Origin: Lachnospiraceae bacterium
GTDB lineage: Bacteria > Bacillota_A > Clostridia > Lachnospirales > Lachnospiraceae
NCBI GenBank assembly: GCA_017960415.1
Contig: JAGCZE010000304.1
Location: 1-12,681, forward strand
DNA length: 12,681 bases
Reading direction: 5' to 3'
Position 1 is the stretch's first letter. Every line of letters starts with the position of its first letter. Of this stretch, positions 1-6,392 are shown one piece after another. A model generated the notes under the pieces. That model made no database searches, was not told the origin of the DNA, and saw nothing but the letters and a program-made list of their open reading frames with translations. Made by a program: the position numbers and the translations under genes.

Positions 1-177
1 GAAGGCTTCACACCACAGAGCCGCGCGGAAACGGCAGAGGAGATCGAGGAAGAGCGCAGGGCCTTTTACGTGGCCGCCACAAGGGCCCGGGATGAGCTTT
101 ATATCTGCGATGCCGATGACAGGCTCGGGAGGGCGGCAAAGCCTTCAAGATTCATTTCGGAAATGGGGCTGGTGTAA
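1..177 (+). CDS. UvrD/PcrA-like superfamily 1 DNA helicase, C-terminal fragment
   Basis: Only the last 58 codons are in the window; frame 1 is open from base 1 to a TAA at 175-177. The residues EEERRAFYVAATRARDEL are the classical motif VI of UvrD/Rep/PcrA helicases, in which the arginine of TRAR contacts the ATP gamma phosphate. The tail ends KPSRFISEMGLV, and a short KPSRF(I/L)xEM-type ending is common in clostridial UvrD-like helicases. Members unwind DNA in repair or replication restart using ATP. The next gene is convergent, so this gene is the last of its transcript. Whether it is PcrA itself or a shorter UvrD-like paralogue cannot be told from the fragment. Confidence 0.9.
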   Translation, partial: EGFTPQSRAETAEEIEEERRAFYVAATRARDELYICDADDRLGRAAKPSRFISEMGLV

Positions 178-202
178 AAAGATTGTCATAAGAATAGCGT
201 AG

Positions 203-263
203 AAAAAAGGCTGTCGTTCAATAAACAGTCGTCAATTCAGGCGACGATTTACAGACAGACAGC
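203..263 (-). terminator. Terminator-like hairpin with U6 tract for the minus-strand DUF1292 gene
   Basis: Read on the minus strand, GCTGTC (plus 258-263) can pair with GACAGC (plus 210-215), followed by a C and six T (plus 203-208), the order expected of an intrinsic terminator. A second stem inside the loop pairs plus 229-233 with 243-247. The structure straddles the stop codon of the DUF1292 reading frame, which is unusual. The outer loop is long, so strength is uncertain. The core GGCTGTCG recurs in the strong terminator at 9835-9877. Confidence 0.5.
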
Positions 264-699
264 TGTGTAAAAATTTCAAAATTATTATTGCAAAGGAAAG
301 ACCGATAGCGGTACTGTTTACAGTATCCTTTGCATAATGAGTTCGGATTACCGGTGAAAACAACATCGGGAAGCCGGATGAGGTCTCTTCCTCATCATCA
401 AAAGAGTAGTGAACATCCTGGAACTCTTCTTCATCGAACAGCTCTTCAAATGTGTCTGCTACTTCTTCAAATTCCTCGTCGGACTCAATATCATCAAGTT
501 CGCAATCTCCGTCTTCGGTTTCGGCATAACGGTAGAACAGAAAATCTCCGTCGGTCTCGTCAGCAGGCAGCAGGGCGATATAGTCGCGGCCGTTGCATTC
601 AAATACCGAGATTACGTCACACAGCAGCTCGCTGTCGTCCTCAAGGGTCAGGGTGATCTGGTCAAGATCGTCATCAAATTCGTTATTCTTATCACTCAT
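232..699 (-). CDS. DUF1292 domain protein with atypical C-terminal extension
   Basis: This is a 155-residue, very acidic protein. Residues 13-95 match the DUF1292 (YrzB-like) pattern: ITLTLEDDSELLCDVISVFE, then YIALLP, an FYRY strand, and an acidic EEFEEVADTFEELFDEEEF helix. The family is widespread in Firmicutes and has no established biochemical function; it is small and presumably cytosolic. The ATG start is supported by an AGGAGG at 708-713 with about 8 bases of spacing. Family members normally end near residue 90-110. Here residues 106-155 form a tail of different character (few acidic residues, a hydrophobic stretch IGLSFAIIILKF), encoded across a palindrome and into the terminator. The tail may be former 3' untranslated sequence read through after loss of a stop. 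The family call is firm; the tail is doubtful. Confidence 0.88.
   Translation of the reverse strand: MSDKNNEFDDDLDQITLTLEDDSELLCDVISVFECNGRDYIALLPADETDGDFLFYRYAETEDGDCELDDIESDEEFEEVADTFEELFDEEEFQDVHYSFDDEEETSSGFPMLFSPVIRTHYAKDTVNSTAIGLSFAIIILKFLHSCLSVNRRLN
312..325. repeat. Perfect palindrome TACTGT-TT-ACAGTA
   Basis: Two 6-base arms, TACTGT and ACAGTA, flank TT. The repeat lies inside the atypical 3' part of the DUF1292 reading frame. It resembles a small operator or a hairpin but sits far from any start codon. It does not fit the LexA or CopY consensus as I know them. No function is assigned. Confidence 0.4.
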
Positions 700-744
700 A
701 GTGTTTTCCTCCTAAAATGATCGTTTTATTTTGTTCCTGCTTGA

Positions 745-772
745 AGTATACCACATATAAAACTGTTTGAAA
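745..772 (-). promoter_or_regulatory. Extended -10 promoter for the DUF1292 gene
   Basis: On the minus strand the sequence TGGTATACT gives a TGn extended -10 with TATACT (plus 745-750; TG at 752-753). A weak -35, TTTCAA (plus 767-772), lies 16 bases upstream. The predicted start of transcription is about 40 bases ahead of the ATG at 699, leaving a short leader with a strong Shine-Dalgarno site. It is back to back with the promoter of the helicase gene. Confidence 0.5.
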
Positions 773-775
773 AGC

Positions 776-804
776 TTGTATTTGGCTGTTTATAAATGTA
801 TAAT
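776..804 (+). promoter_or_regulatory. Sigma-A-type promoter for the nuclease-helicase gene
   Basis: A perfect TATAAT (799-804) is preceded at 17 bases by TTGTAT (776-781), which keeps the TTG of the -35 consensus. Transcription would start near 811, about 56 bases ahead of the ATG at 867. It is arranged divergently with the DUF1292 promoter in the same intergenic region. Confidence 0.55.
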
Positions 805-866
805 AAGTCGCGGGATTTAAGCGGTTAATATATGACACAGATGGAAGGACTTGTCGCGCAGGACAG

Positions 867-3485
867 ATGGGTGATACAGGTATTATAGAAGTTGATATAT
901 CGGTCAGGGATCTTGTAGAGTTCATACTGCGTTCGGGCGATATCGACAACCGCATGTCGCAGGGCGATATGACTGCAATGCAGGATGGGTCAAAGATCCA
1001 CAGAAAGCTTCAAAAAGCGGCAGGAGCCGAAAGTAATTACCGCAGTGAGGTATTGCTGAAGAATAGGGCTGTTGTCGAGTATGACGGGGAAACCGTTGCG
1101 CTCAATGTGGAAGGCAGGGCTGACGGGATCTTCGTTGAAGACGGACTGACCGTGATCGATGAGATCAAAACTACACTTATGAATGTGAAAAGCATGACTG
1201 AGCCTGTTCCGGTGCACCGGGCACAGGCTTTGTGTTATGCTTATTTTTATTTGCGCAAGGTCGCAGAAAACAGCGGCAAGGAAGATGAATCCGGCGCGGA
1301 GAAGAATGCCGGAGAGAAAGCATGTACAGAAGAGGATGGGAATGTCGAAAGGGAAGAAGACGCCGGAAATGAAAGAAAAATCGGCATTCGAATGACCTAC
1401 TGCAATAGGGAAACCGAGGATATCAATTATTTCAGGGAAGATTTCGGATATTTGGAACTGGAGGAATGGTATGGCAGGCTCGCCAATGAATATGCAAAAT
1501 GGGCCGTCTGGGAGGTAAAGTGGCGCAGAAAACGGAATTCGTCGATACTCGCTTCGAAATTCCCGTTTGAATATCGGGAAGGCCAGAAAAAGCTTGTTTC
1601 AGCCGTTTACAAATCTATCGGCAGCGGCAAAAAGTTGTTTATAGAAGCGCCTACAGGCGTTGGCAAGACCATGTCCACCGTATTCCCGGCAGTGTGGTCA
1701 ATGGGTGAGGAAAAAACTGAGAAGATCTTTTACGGTACGGCCAAAACAATTGCAAGAACCGTTGCGGAGGAAGCATTTTCGATACTCAGGGGAAACGGAG
1801 TAAAGTTCCGCTCGGTTACGATCACTTCGAAAGAAAAACTGTGCATACTGGAAAAACCGGATTGCAATCCGGATGCGTGTGAGCGGGCCAAGGGGCATTT
1901 TGACCGTGTAAATGACTGTGTCTACGATATGCTCACACATGAAGAATATATCGACCGCGATATGATCATCAGATATGCCGAAAAACATAAGGTCTGTCCG
2001 TTTGAGATGTGCCTGGACGTTACATTGTGGGCGGATGCCGTGATCTGCGATTATAATTATCTGTTCGACCCGACCGTGCATTTGAAAAGATTCTTCGATA
2101 ACGGAAAGAAGAAATACTGTCTGCTGATAGATGAGGCGCACAATCTGGTGGAACGTGCCCGCGAAATGTACAGCGCAGAGCTGATCAAGGAGGATTTTCT
2201 CACGGCCAAGGCTGTTATGAGAGTTGAAACTGCATCAGGAAGAAAAAATACCGAAAGTCAGGAAAACCCTGAACAGCTGAGCTTGGCAGATATTGCAGGC
2301 GATGACCGGACCATTGACAGGTCCAAGGAACAGCGAACCTCGCGTGACACCCGGCAGGCACGGGACAGAACAGCGGCGGCACTCGAAGCCTGCAACAAGG
2401 TGCTTTTGAGGATCAAACGCGAGACGGATGCCTTTCAGGTGTGGGAGGACTGCGGTTCTGTGACGACAGCTGTCGAACGCTTCTGCGGTGTTTACGAAGA
2501 GGTTTCAAAAGACCTGAAACTGCCTGCGGAAGATGCGTCTGTGGTCAGGGATCTGTATTTTGCGGCCCGTCATTTTGTAAATATGTACGAGGACATGGAT
2601 GATGATTACGAGGTCTATAGTAATTTCACTCCGGACCGGCATTTCCGGCTCAGGCTGCAGTGCATGGATCCTTCGAGAAAGCTGAACAGCTATATGATGC
2701 TGTCTTCGAGCGTTATAATGTTTTCCGCAACGTTGCTTCCGATCAGGTATTATATGGAACAGCTCGGCGGAAATGAAGAGGATTATTCGGTTTATGCGCC
2801 TTCTCCCTTCGATACTTCCAGGCGGCTTTTGATGGTGGGGCGCGATGTGAGTACGAAATATACACGCCGCGGTGATGATGAATACAACAGGATCGCAGAT
2901 TATATACTGACATTTACGAATGCCAGACAGGGCAATTATCTGGTCTATTTCCCTTCATATGCGGTTATGGAGGAAGTGGCGGCGAAGATGCCCGACGGCT
3001 GCTTCGAAGATGAGAGCCGGATCCATATACGTATGCAGGGCCGGAGCATGACCGAAACCGAAAAGGAAGAGTTCTTAAATGAATTTGCCGAGAACCCGGA
3101 TTCGACCCATGTGGGGTTCTGTGTGATGGGAGGCTTATTTGCCGAAGGCATAGACCTGAAAAATGACAGACTCATAGGCGTTGTGGTGGTTGGAACCGGG
3201 CTTCCGATGGTATGTGATGAAAGGGAACTGTTCAGGGCATATTTTGACCATAAGAAGTCCATGGGCTTTGAATATGCGTATCTGTACAACGGCATGAACA
3301 AGGTCATGCAGGCCGCGGGGCGCGTGATCAGGACTATGGAGGATACGGGAGCGATACTGCTTCTGGATGAGAGATTCTTAAACAGACAGTATCTTGATCT
3401 TTTTCCGAGGGAGTGGGCGGATTACCGCCGCGTTACTCTGGATTCCATGAACAGGGAACTGGAAGATTTCTGGAGGCGGCATTAG
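867..3485 (+). CDS. PD-(D/E)XK nuclease-DinG/XPD-type helicase fusion protein
   Basis: This 872-residue protein has two enzyme modules. Residues about 10-220 form a RecB/Cas4-like nuclease: H45, D86 in GRADG, E99-x-K101 in IDEIKT, and Q120-x3-Y124 (QALCY), the full active-site set. The rest is a superfamily 2 XPD/DinG-like helicase: Walker A APTGVGKT (261-268), DEAH (422-425), a motif III-like SATLL, and motif VI QAAGRVIR (815-822). Cysteines between Walker A and DEAH (C326, C333, C338, C351, C377, C382) include the candidates for the four 4Fe-4S ligands. The likely role is 5'-3' unwinding coupled to cleavage in DNA repair. Two variable inserts are present: an acidic one (about 133-171) and a charged one (about 459-510). 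The start is ATG 867, with only a close AGGA; an in-frame TAA lies at 804-806 and no upstream in-frame ATG exists, so it is accepted with some doubt. Family call is firm. Confidence 0.92.
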   Translation: MGDTGIIEVDISVRDLVEFILRSGDIDNRMSQGDMTAMQDGSKIHRKLQKAAGAESNYRSEVLLKNRAVVEYDGETVALNVEGRADGIFVEDGLTVIDEIKTTLMNVKSMTEPVPVHRAQALCYAYFYLRKVAENSGKEDESGAEKNAGEKACTEEDGNVEREEDAGNERKIGIRMTYCNRETEDINYFREDFGYLELEEWYGRLANEYAKWAVWEVKWRRKRNSSILASKFPFEYREGQKKLVSAVYKSIGSGKKLFIEAPTGVGKTMSTVFPAVWSMGEEKTEKIFYGTAKTIARTVAEEAFSILRGNGVKFRSVTITSKEKLCILEKPDCNPDACERAKGHFDRVNDCVYDMLTHEEYIDRDMIIRYAEKHKVCPFEMCLDVTLWADAVICDYNYLFDPTVHLKRFFDNGKKKYCLLIDEAHNLVERAREMYSAELIKEDFLTAKAVMRVETASGRKNTESQENPEQLSLADIAGDDRTIDRSKEQRTSRDTRQARDRTAAALEACNKVLLRIKRETDAFQVWEDCGSVTTAVERFCGVYEEVSKDLKLPAEDASVVRDLYFAARHFVNMYEDMDDDYEVYSNFTPDRHFRLRLQCMDPSRKLNSYMMLSSSVIMFSATLLPIRYYMEQLGGNEEDYSVYAPSPFDTSRRLLMVGRDVSTKYTRRGDDEYNRIADYILTFTNARQGNYLVYFPSYAVMEEVAAKMPDGCFEDESRIHIRMQGRSMTETEKEEFLNEFAENPDSTHVGFCVMGGLFAEGIDLKNDRLIGVVVVGTGLPMVCDERELFRAYFDHKKSMGFEYAYLYNGMNKVMQAAGRVIRTMEDTGAILLLDERFLNRQYLDLFPREWADYRRVTLDSMNRELEDFWRRH

Positions 3486-3570
3486 GAAGTGCCACATCGG
3501 AAACAAGCTTTCGGATCATCTGACCGAAAAAACTTATTTAGGAATTTACCGCGTAAAAGTAATAAAGAAC

Positions 3571-3599
3571 TTGAAGTATTTCGGAAGATACATTAAAAT
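3571..3599 (+). promoter_or_regulatory. Sigma-A-type promoter for the lipid kinase gene
   Basis: TTGAAG (3571-3576) and TAAAAT (3594-3599) are separated by exactly 17 bases, matching 5 of 6 positions at -10 and 4 of 6 at -35. Transcription would start about 28 bases before the ATG at 3635. This makes the kinase gene independent of the helicase gene upstream. Confidence 0.6.
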
Positions 3600-3616
3600 A
3601 AATACCAAATAATCAT

Positions 3617-3624
3617 AAGGCGGT
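3617..3624 (+). promoter_or_regulatory. Ribosome binding site that favours the ATG at 3635
   Basis: AAGGCGGT differs from AAGGAGGT at one base and ends 10 bases before ATG 3635. An alternative in-frame GTG at 3623 overlaps this site and would have no usable Shine-Dalgarno sequence, so the later ATG is preferred. Confidence 0.6.
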
Positions 3625-3634
3625 GGAAAGGCTT

Positions 3635-4564
3635 ATGAAATACTACTTTATCGTGAATCCCGCTTCGAGGACCGGCAAGGGAAGGAATCTCTGGGATGAG
3701 CTCGAGGAAAAGCTCAGCGGTTCAAAAACGGATTATGAGGTGTTCTTTACCAAAAAGAACGAGAGTGCTTCGAAAATAGCCGAAGAGATATGCCGGGAGC
3801 ATCCGGAGATCAAGCGTATTGTTGTAGTTGGCGGTGACGGAACCGTGAACGAAGTCATCAACGGACTTTCGGATTACGGAAAGATCATTTTCGGACATAT
3901 ACCCACAGGCTCCGGCAACGATCTGGCCAGAGGCCTCGGGATTCCTTCGGATTACGCGAAAGCGTTCGGTCATGTCCTGCATCCCGCTGAGATCAGGAAA
4001 GTAGACCACTGTCTGCTGGAGTATCTGGACAATGACGAACCAGCACGCAAATTCGCAGTTTCCGCAGGTATGGGATATGACGCCGATATTTGCTATCATG
4101 TGCAGAAATCACCACTGAAGAAAATTCTGAACAAGTTCGGCTCGGGTTCATCGATCTATTTCCTGATGGGGATCAAGCTGATATTTGCCAACAGGCGTGC
4201 AAAGATGACTCTTACGATCGACGGAAAACGAAGGATCGTCTGCGAAAAGGCTGTTTTTGTTACTGCGATGAATACCCTCTATGAGGGCGGCGGTGTTCCG
4301 ATGGCACCGGGTGCGGACCCGACCGACGGCAAGCTTACTCTGTGCGTGGTCAATAATATTTCCCGTCTGCAGCATTGCATGCTCATGACTGCGGCGAAAA
4401 AGGGAGAACATATCAAGAGCAAGGGCGTTGAGATCATTTCATGCAGGAGCGTGGAGATCGAATCCGACAGGCCGCTCGTGCTTCATACCGACGGCGAAAT
4501 AGCCGGAAAGCACAGACATATCAGGATGTCGTGCCTGCCTGAGCAGATACGCATGATGGTATAA
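3635..4564 (+). CDS. Diacylglycerol kinase-family lipid kinase (YegS/DgkB type)
   Basis: The protein (309 residues from ATG 3635) is of usual length for the soluble bacterial diacylglycerol kinase family, which phosphorylates diacylglycerol or related lipids with ATP at the inner membrane face and feeds phosphatidic acid back into phospholipid synthesis. N8-G16 (NPASRTGKG) is the first nucleotide-binding element, GGDGTVNE (66-73) the signature glycine-rich loop, and PTGSGNDLAR (90-99) the second conserved loop. The C-terminal half has TDGKL and HTDGE, typical of the beta-sandwich domain that carries catalytic and metal-binding acids. No membrane segment is seen. A longer GTG start at 3623 is possible but less likely. 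The gene has its own promoter and is followed by 173 bases before the next gene. The exact lipid substrate cannot be told; sphingosine-like or undecaprenol substrates are alternatives in the wider family. Confidence 0.93.
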   Translation: MKYYFIVNPASRTGKGRNLWDELEEKLSGSKTDYEVFFTKKNESASKIAEEICREHPEIKRIVVVGGDGTVNEVINGLSDYGKIIFGHIPTGSGNDLARGLGIPSDYAKAFGHVLHPAEIRKVDHCLLEYLDNDEPARKFAVSAGMGYDADICYHVQKSPLKKILNKFGSGSSIYFLMGIKLIFANRRAKMTLTIDGKRRIVCEKAVFVTAMNTLYEGGGVPMAPGADPTDGKLTLCVVNNISRLQHCMLMTAAKKGEHIKSKGVEIISCRSVEIESDRPLVLHTDGEIAGKHRHIRMSCLPEQIRMMV

Positions 4565-4606
4565 AGTTTGAAAGTTCATTTCATTAGCTGCATGAGGTTA
4601 AAAAAA

Positions 4607-4615
4607 TGATATAAG
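4607..4615 (+). promoter_or_regulatory. Extended -10 promoter for the antiporter-synthetase-esterase operon
   Basis: TGATATAAG contains TG, one base, then TATAAG (4610-4615), an extended -10 matching 5 of 6 bases. No good -35 is seen at 16-18 bases, as is usual for extended -10 promoters. Transcription would start near 4622, giving a leader of roughly 115 bases. Confidence 0.4.
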
Positions 4616-4687
4616 TTTCCGGGCGGAGCTGCTTCGGAAAATTATATACAGCCGGTACGGCATGCGACGCGGCAGGAAAGTGCATGC
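4616..4687 (+). other. Hairpin-rich region in the nhaC leader
   Basis: TTTCCG (4616-4621) pairs with CGGAAA (4635-4640), extendable by two G-U pairs. GCCG (4651-4654) pairs with CGGC (4658-4661) over a 3-base loop. GCATGC occurs at 4660-4665 and again at 4682-4687 and can form a competing stem. The first hairpin lacks a T tract, so it is at most a weak terminator of the lipid kinase. It overlaps the predicted transcription start, so it may also belong to the kinase transcript. I recognise no riboswitch class here, including the sodium or lithium classes. Confidence 0.3.
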
Positions 4688-4737
4688 TTTAGCGGCAATC
4701 ATCAAACAAAACGGGTTTGGGAGGAGAGTAAAAAAAC

Positions 4738-6360
4738 ATGAAGAAGCAATCTGTTATTATCGCTGCCTGTGTGTTTATAGTGGCTGTGGCAGTGATAGCA
4801 ATCGTCAACGCGGCTGCCGGGGAGGGTTTTACATTCGTTGGGGCTGCATGGTCACTGGTTCCGCCTCTGGTTGCGATCATTCTCGCACTCATTACCAAAG
4901 AGGCCTATTCATCACTGTTTATCGGTATTTTCCTAGGTGCTTTCATGGCATCGGGCTGCTCGCTGCTCACAACGGTCGATACACTTACGACCGGCGGTAT
5001 TATTACAGCTATTGCTGATACTTCGGGTATTTTGTTCTTCCTGGTGATCCTCGGCATCATCGTGGCCTTGATCAATAAATCGGGCGCATCAAGAGCCTTC
5101 GGCAAATGGGCACAGAGCCATATCAAGACCAAGGCCGGCGCAATGTTCGGCACCTTCGTACTCGGCGTCCTGATCTTTATAGATGACTATTTTAACTGTC
5201 TTACGGTTGGTTCGGTAATGGCTCCGGTAACTGACAGCAAGAAGATCTCAAGAGTAAAGCTTGCGTACATTATCGACGCAACCGCAGCTCCCGTCTGTAT
5301 GATAGCTCCCGTTTCTTCATGGGCCGCAGCGGTTTCGAGCTGTGTGGAGAGTGAGACATATTCGGGCATCGAGCTCTTCATCCGCGCAATTCCCTATAAC
5401 TTCTATTCGATACTGACATTTGGATTTGTTATCACACTGATCGTCCTCGGCTTCGATTACGGCAAAATGAGCGGTTACGAGCTGAAGGCCGAGAAGAACG
5501 GTGATCTTGGCATACTTGAGGTTGCATTGAACGACGAGCATTCCGAGATGAAGGTTCAGGAATACGGTCCCGCAGATCCCGCAAAGGGCAAGATCATTGA
5601 CCTCGTTCTTCCGATCGTAGCGCTGATAGTGATCTCTGTTTGGGGACTGTTACGCAACGGTTACCAGTCCATCGGCGAAGGTTCGTTCATCGAAGCATTC
5701 TCCGACACCGATGCTACCGTAGGTCTTCCCTGGGGCGGTATAGTAGCGCTTGTTCTGATCATTATCTATCTTGTTGCACGTAAGGTTGTAAGTTTTGAAG
5801 ATGCTATGAAATGTGTTCCGCAGGGCTTTATGGCAATGGTTCCCGCAATTACGATCCTTGTTCTGGCAACGGCCCTGAAGAACATGACCGGTATGCTTGA
5901 CGCATCAACATTTGTTCAGTCGATAATGACCAACGCCGGCGGACTTCAGTGGGCACTTCCCGCTATCGTATTCGTGATCGCCTGTGTGATCGCATTTGCG
6001 ACAGGTACTTCGTGGGGTACCTTCGGTATCCTTATCCCGATCGTTTCGGCAGTCTTCCCGGAGACCAGCTCGCTGTTCTTCGTAGGAATCTCGGCTTGTC
6101 TGGCAGGCGCTGTATGCGGTGACCACTGCTCACCCATTTCTGATACGACCATCATGTCTTCGGCCGGCGCTCACTGCGACCATATCGCTCACGTTGAGAC
6201 ACAGCTGCCATATGCGATCTCTGTTGCGGCAATATCGTTCGTCTGCTACCTGCTTGCGGGACTGCTTGATCTTGCCGGAGTTGCTGTTCTTTCGATCCCG
6301 ATCGGCATCGTTCTTACAGTAGGCTTCCTGATCGTGATGAAAAAGGTTGCAAAGGATTAA
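4738..6360 (+). CDS. nhaC: NhaC-family Na+/H+ antiporter
   Basis: This 540-residue polytopic membrane protein has about a dozen hydrophobic segments, beginning with residues 5-26. It carries NhaC-family hallmarks: FIDDYFNCLTVGSV (147-160) with the adjacent aspartates D149 and D150 in the membrane, DATAAPVCMIAPVSSW, GTSWGTFG (423-430), and GDHCSPISDTT (461-471). The family exchanges Na+ for H+, and some members (MleN type) exchange organic acids such as malate and lactate with ions. A hydrophilic loop at about 242-285 breaks the helices. GGGAGGAG ends about 11 bases before the ATG. The next gene starts 32 bases after the stop, implying co-transcription. In that context an organic-acid exchanger is as plausible as a pure sodium pump. 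Confidence 0.92.
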   Translation: MKKQSVIIAACVFIVAVAVIAIVNAAAGEGFTFVGAAWSLVPPLVAIILALITKEAYSSLFIGIFLGAFMASGCSLLTTVDTLTTGGIITAIADTSGILFFLVILGIIVALINKSGASRAFGKWAQSHIKTKAGAMFGTFVLGVLIFIDDYFNCLTVGSVMAPVTDSKKISRVKLAYIIDATAAPVCMIAPVSSWAAAVSSCVESETYSGIELFIRAIPYNFYSILTFGFVITLIVLGFDYGKMSGYELKAEKNGDLGILEVALNDEHSEMKVQEYGPADPAKGKIIDLVLPIVALIVISVWGLLRNGYQSIGEGSFIEAFSDTDATVGLPWGGIVALVLIIIYLVARKVVSFEDAMKCVPQGFMAMVPAITILVLATALKNMTGMLDASTFVQSIMTNAGGLQWALPAIVFVIACVIAFATGTSWGTFGILIPIVSAVFPETSSLFFVGISACLAGAVCGDHCSPISDTTIMSSAGAHCDHIAHVETQLPYAISVAAISFVCYLLAGLLDLAGVAVLSIPIGIVLTVGFLIVMKKVAKD

Positions 6361-6392
6361 AGGTAAACGGAAAAGGAAAGTGAGGAATTTTT

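Noticed and set aside
832..888. 18-codon plus-strand ORF overlapping the start of the nuclease-helicase gene
   Set aside because: It has two ATGs but no Shine-Dalgarno site; considered as a leader peptide or as the true N-terminus after a frameshift, but the downstream frame already begins close to the expected ISVRDLVEF start.
692..955. 87-codon minus-strand frame across the divergent promoter region
   Set aside because: It overlaps both the DUF1292 start and the nuclease-helicase start, contains both promoters, and has no family resemblance.
3509..3529. TTTCGG/CCGAAA hairpin after the nuclease-helicase gene
   Set aside because: A 6-base-pair AT-containing stem with a 9-base loop and no T tract on either strand is too weak to call a terminator.
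3623..3634. GTG start giving four extra residues on the lipid kinase
   Set aside because: The GTG overlaps the best Shine-Dalgarno sequence, and the protein starting MKYYFIVNP from 3635 matches the usual family N-terminus.
4662..5018. 118-codon plus-strand frame over the nhaC start
   Set aside because: It is out of frame with the clear NhaC coding sequence and yields a Cys/Gly/Arg-rich product without motifs.
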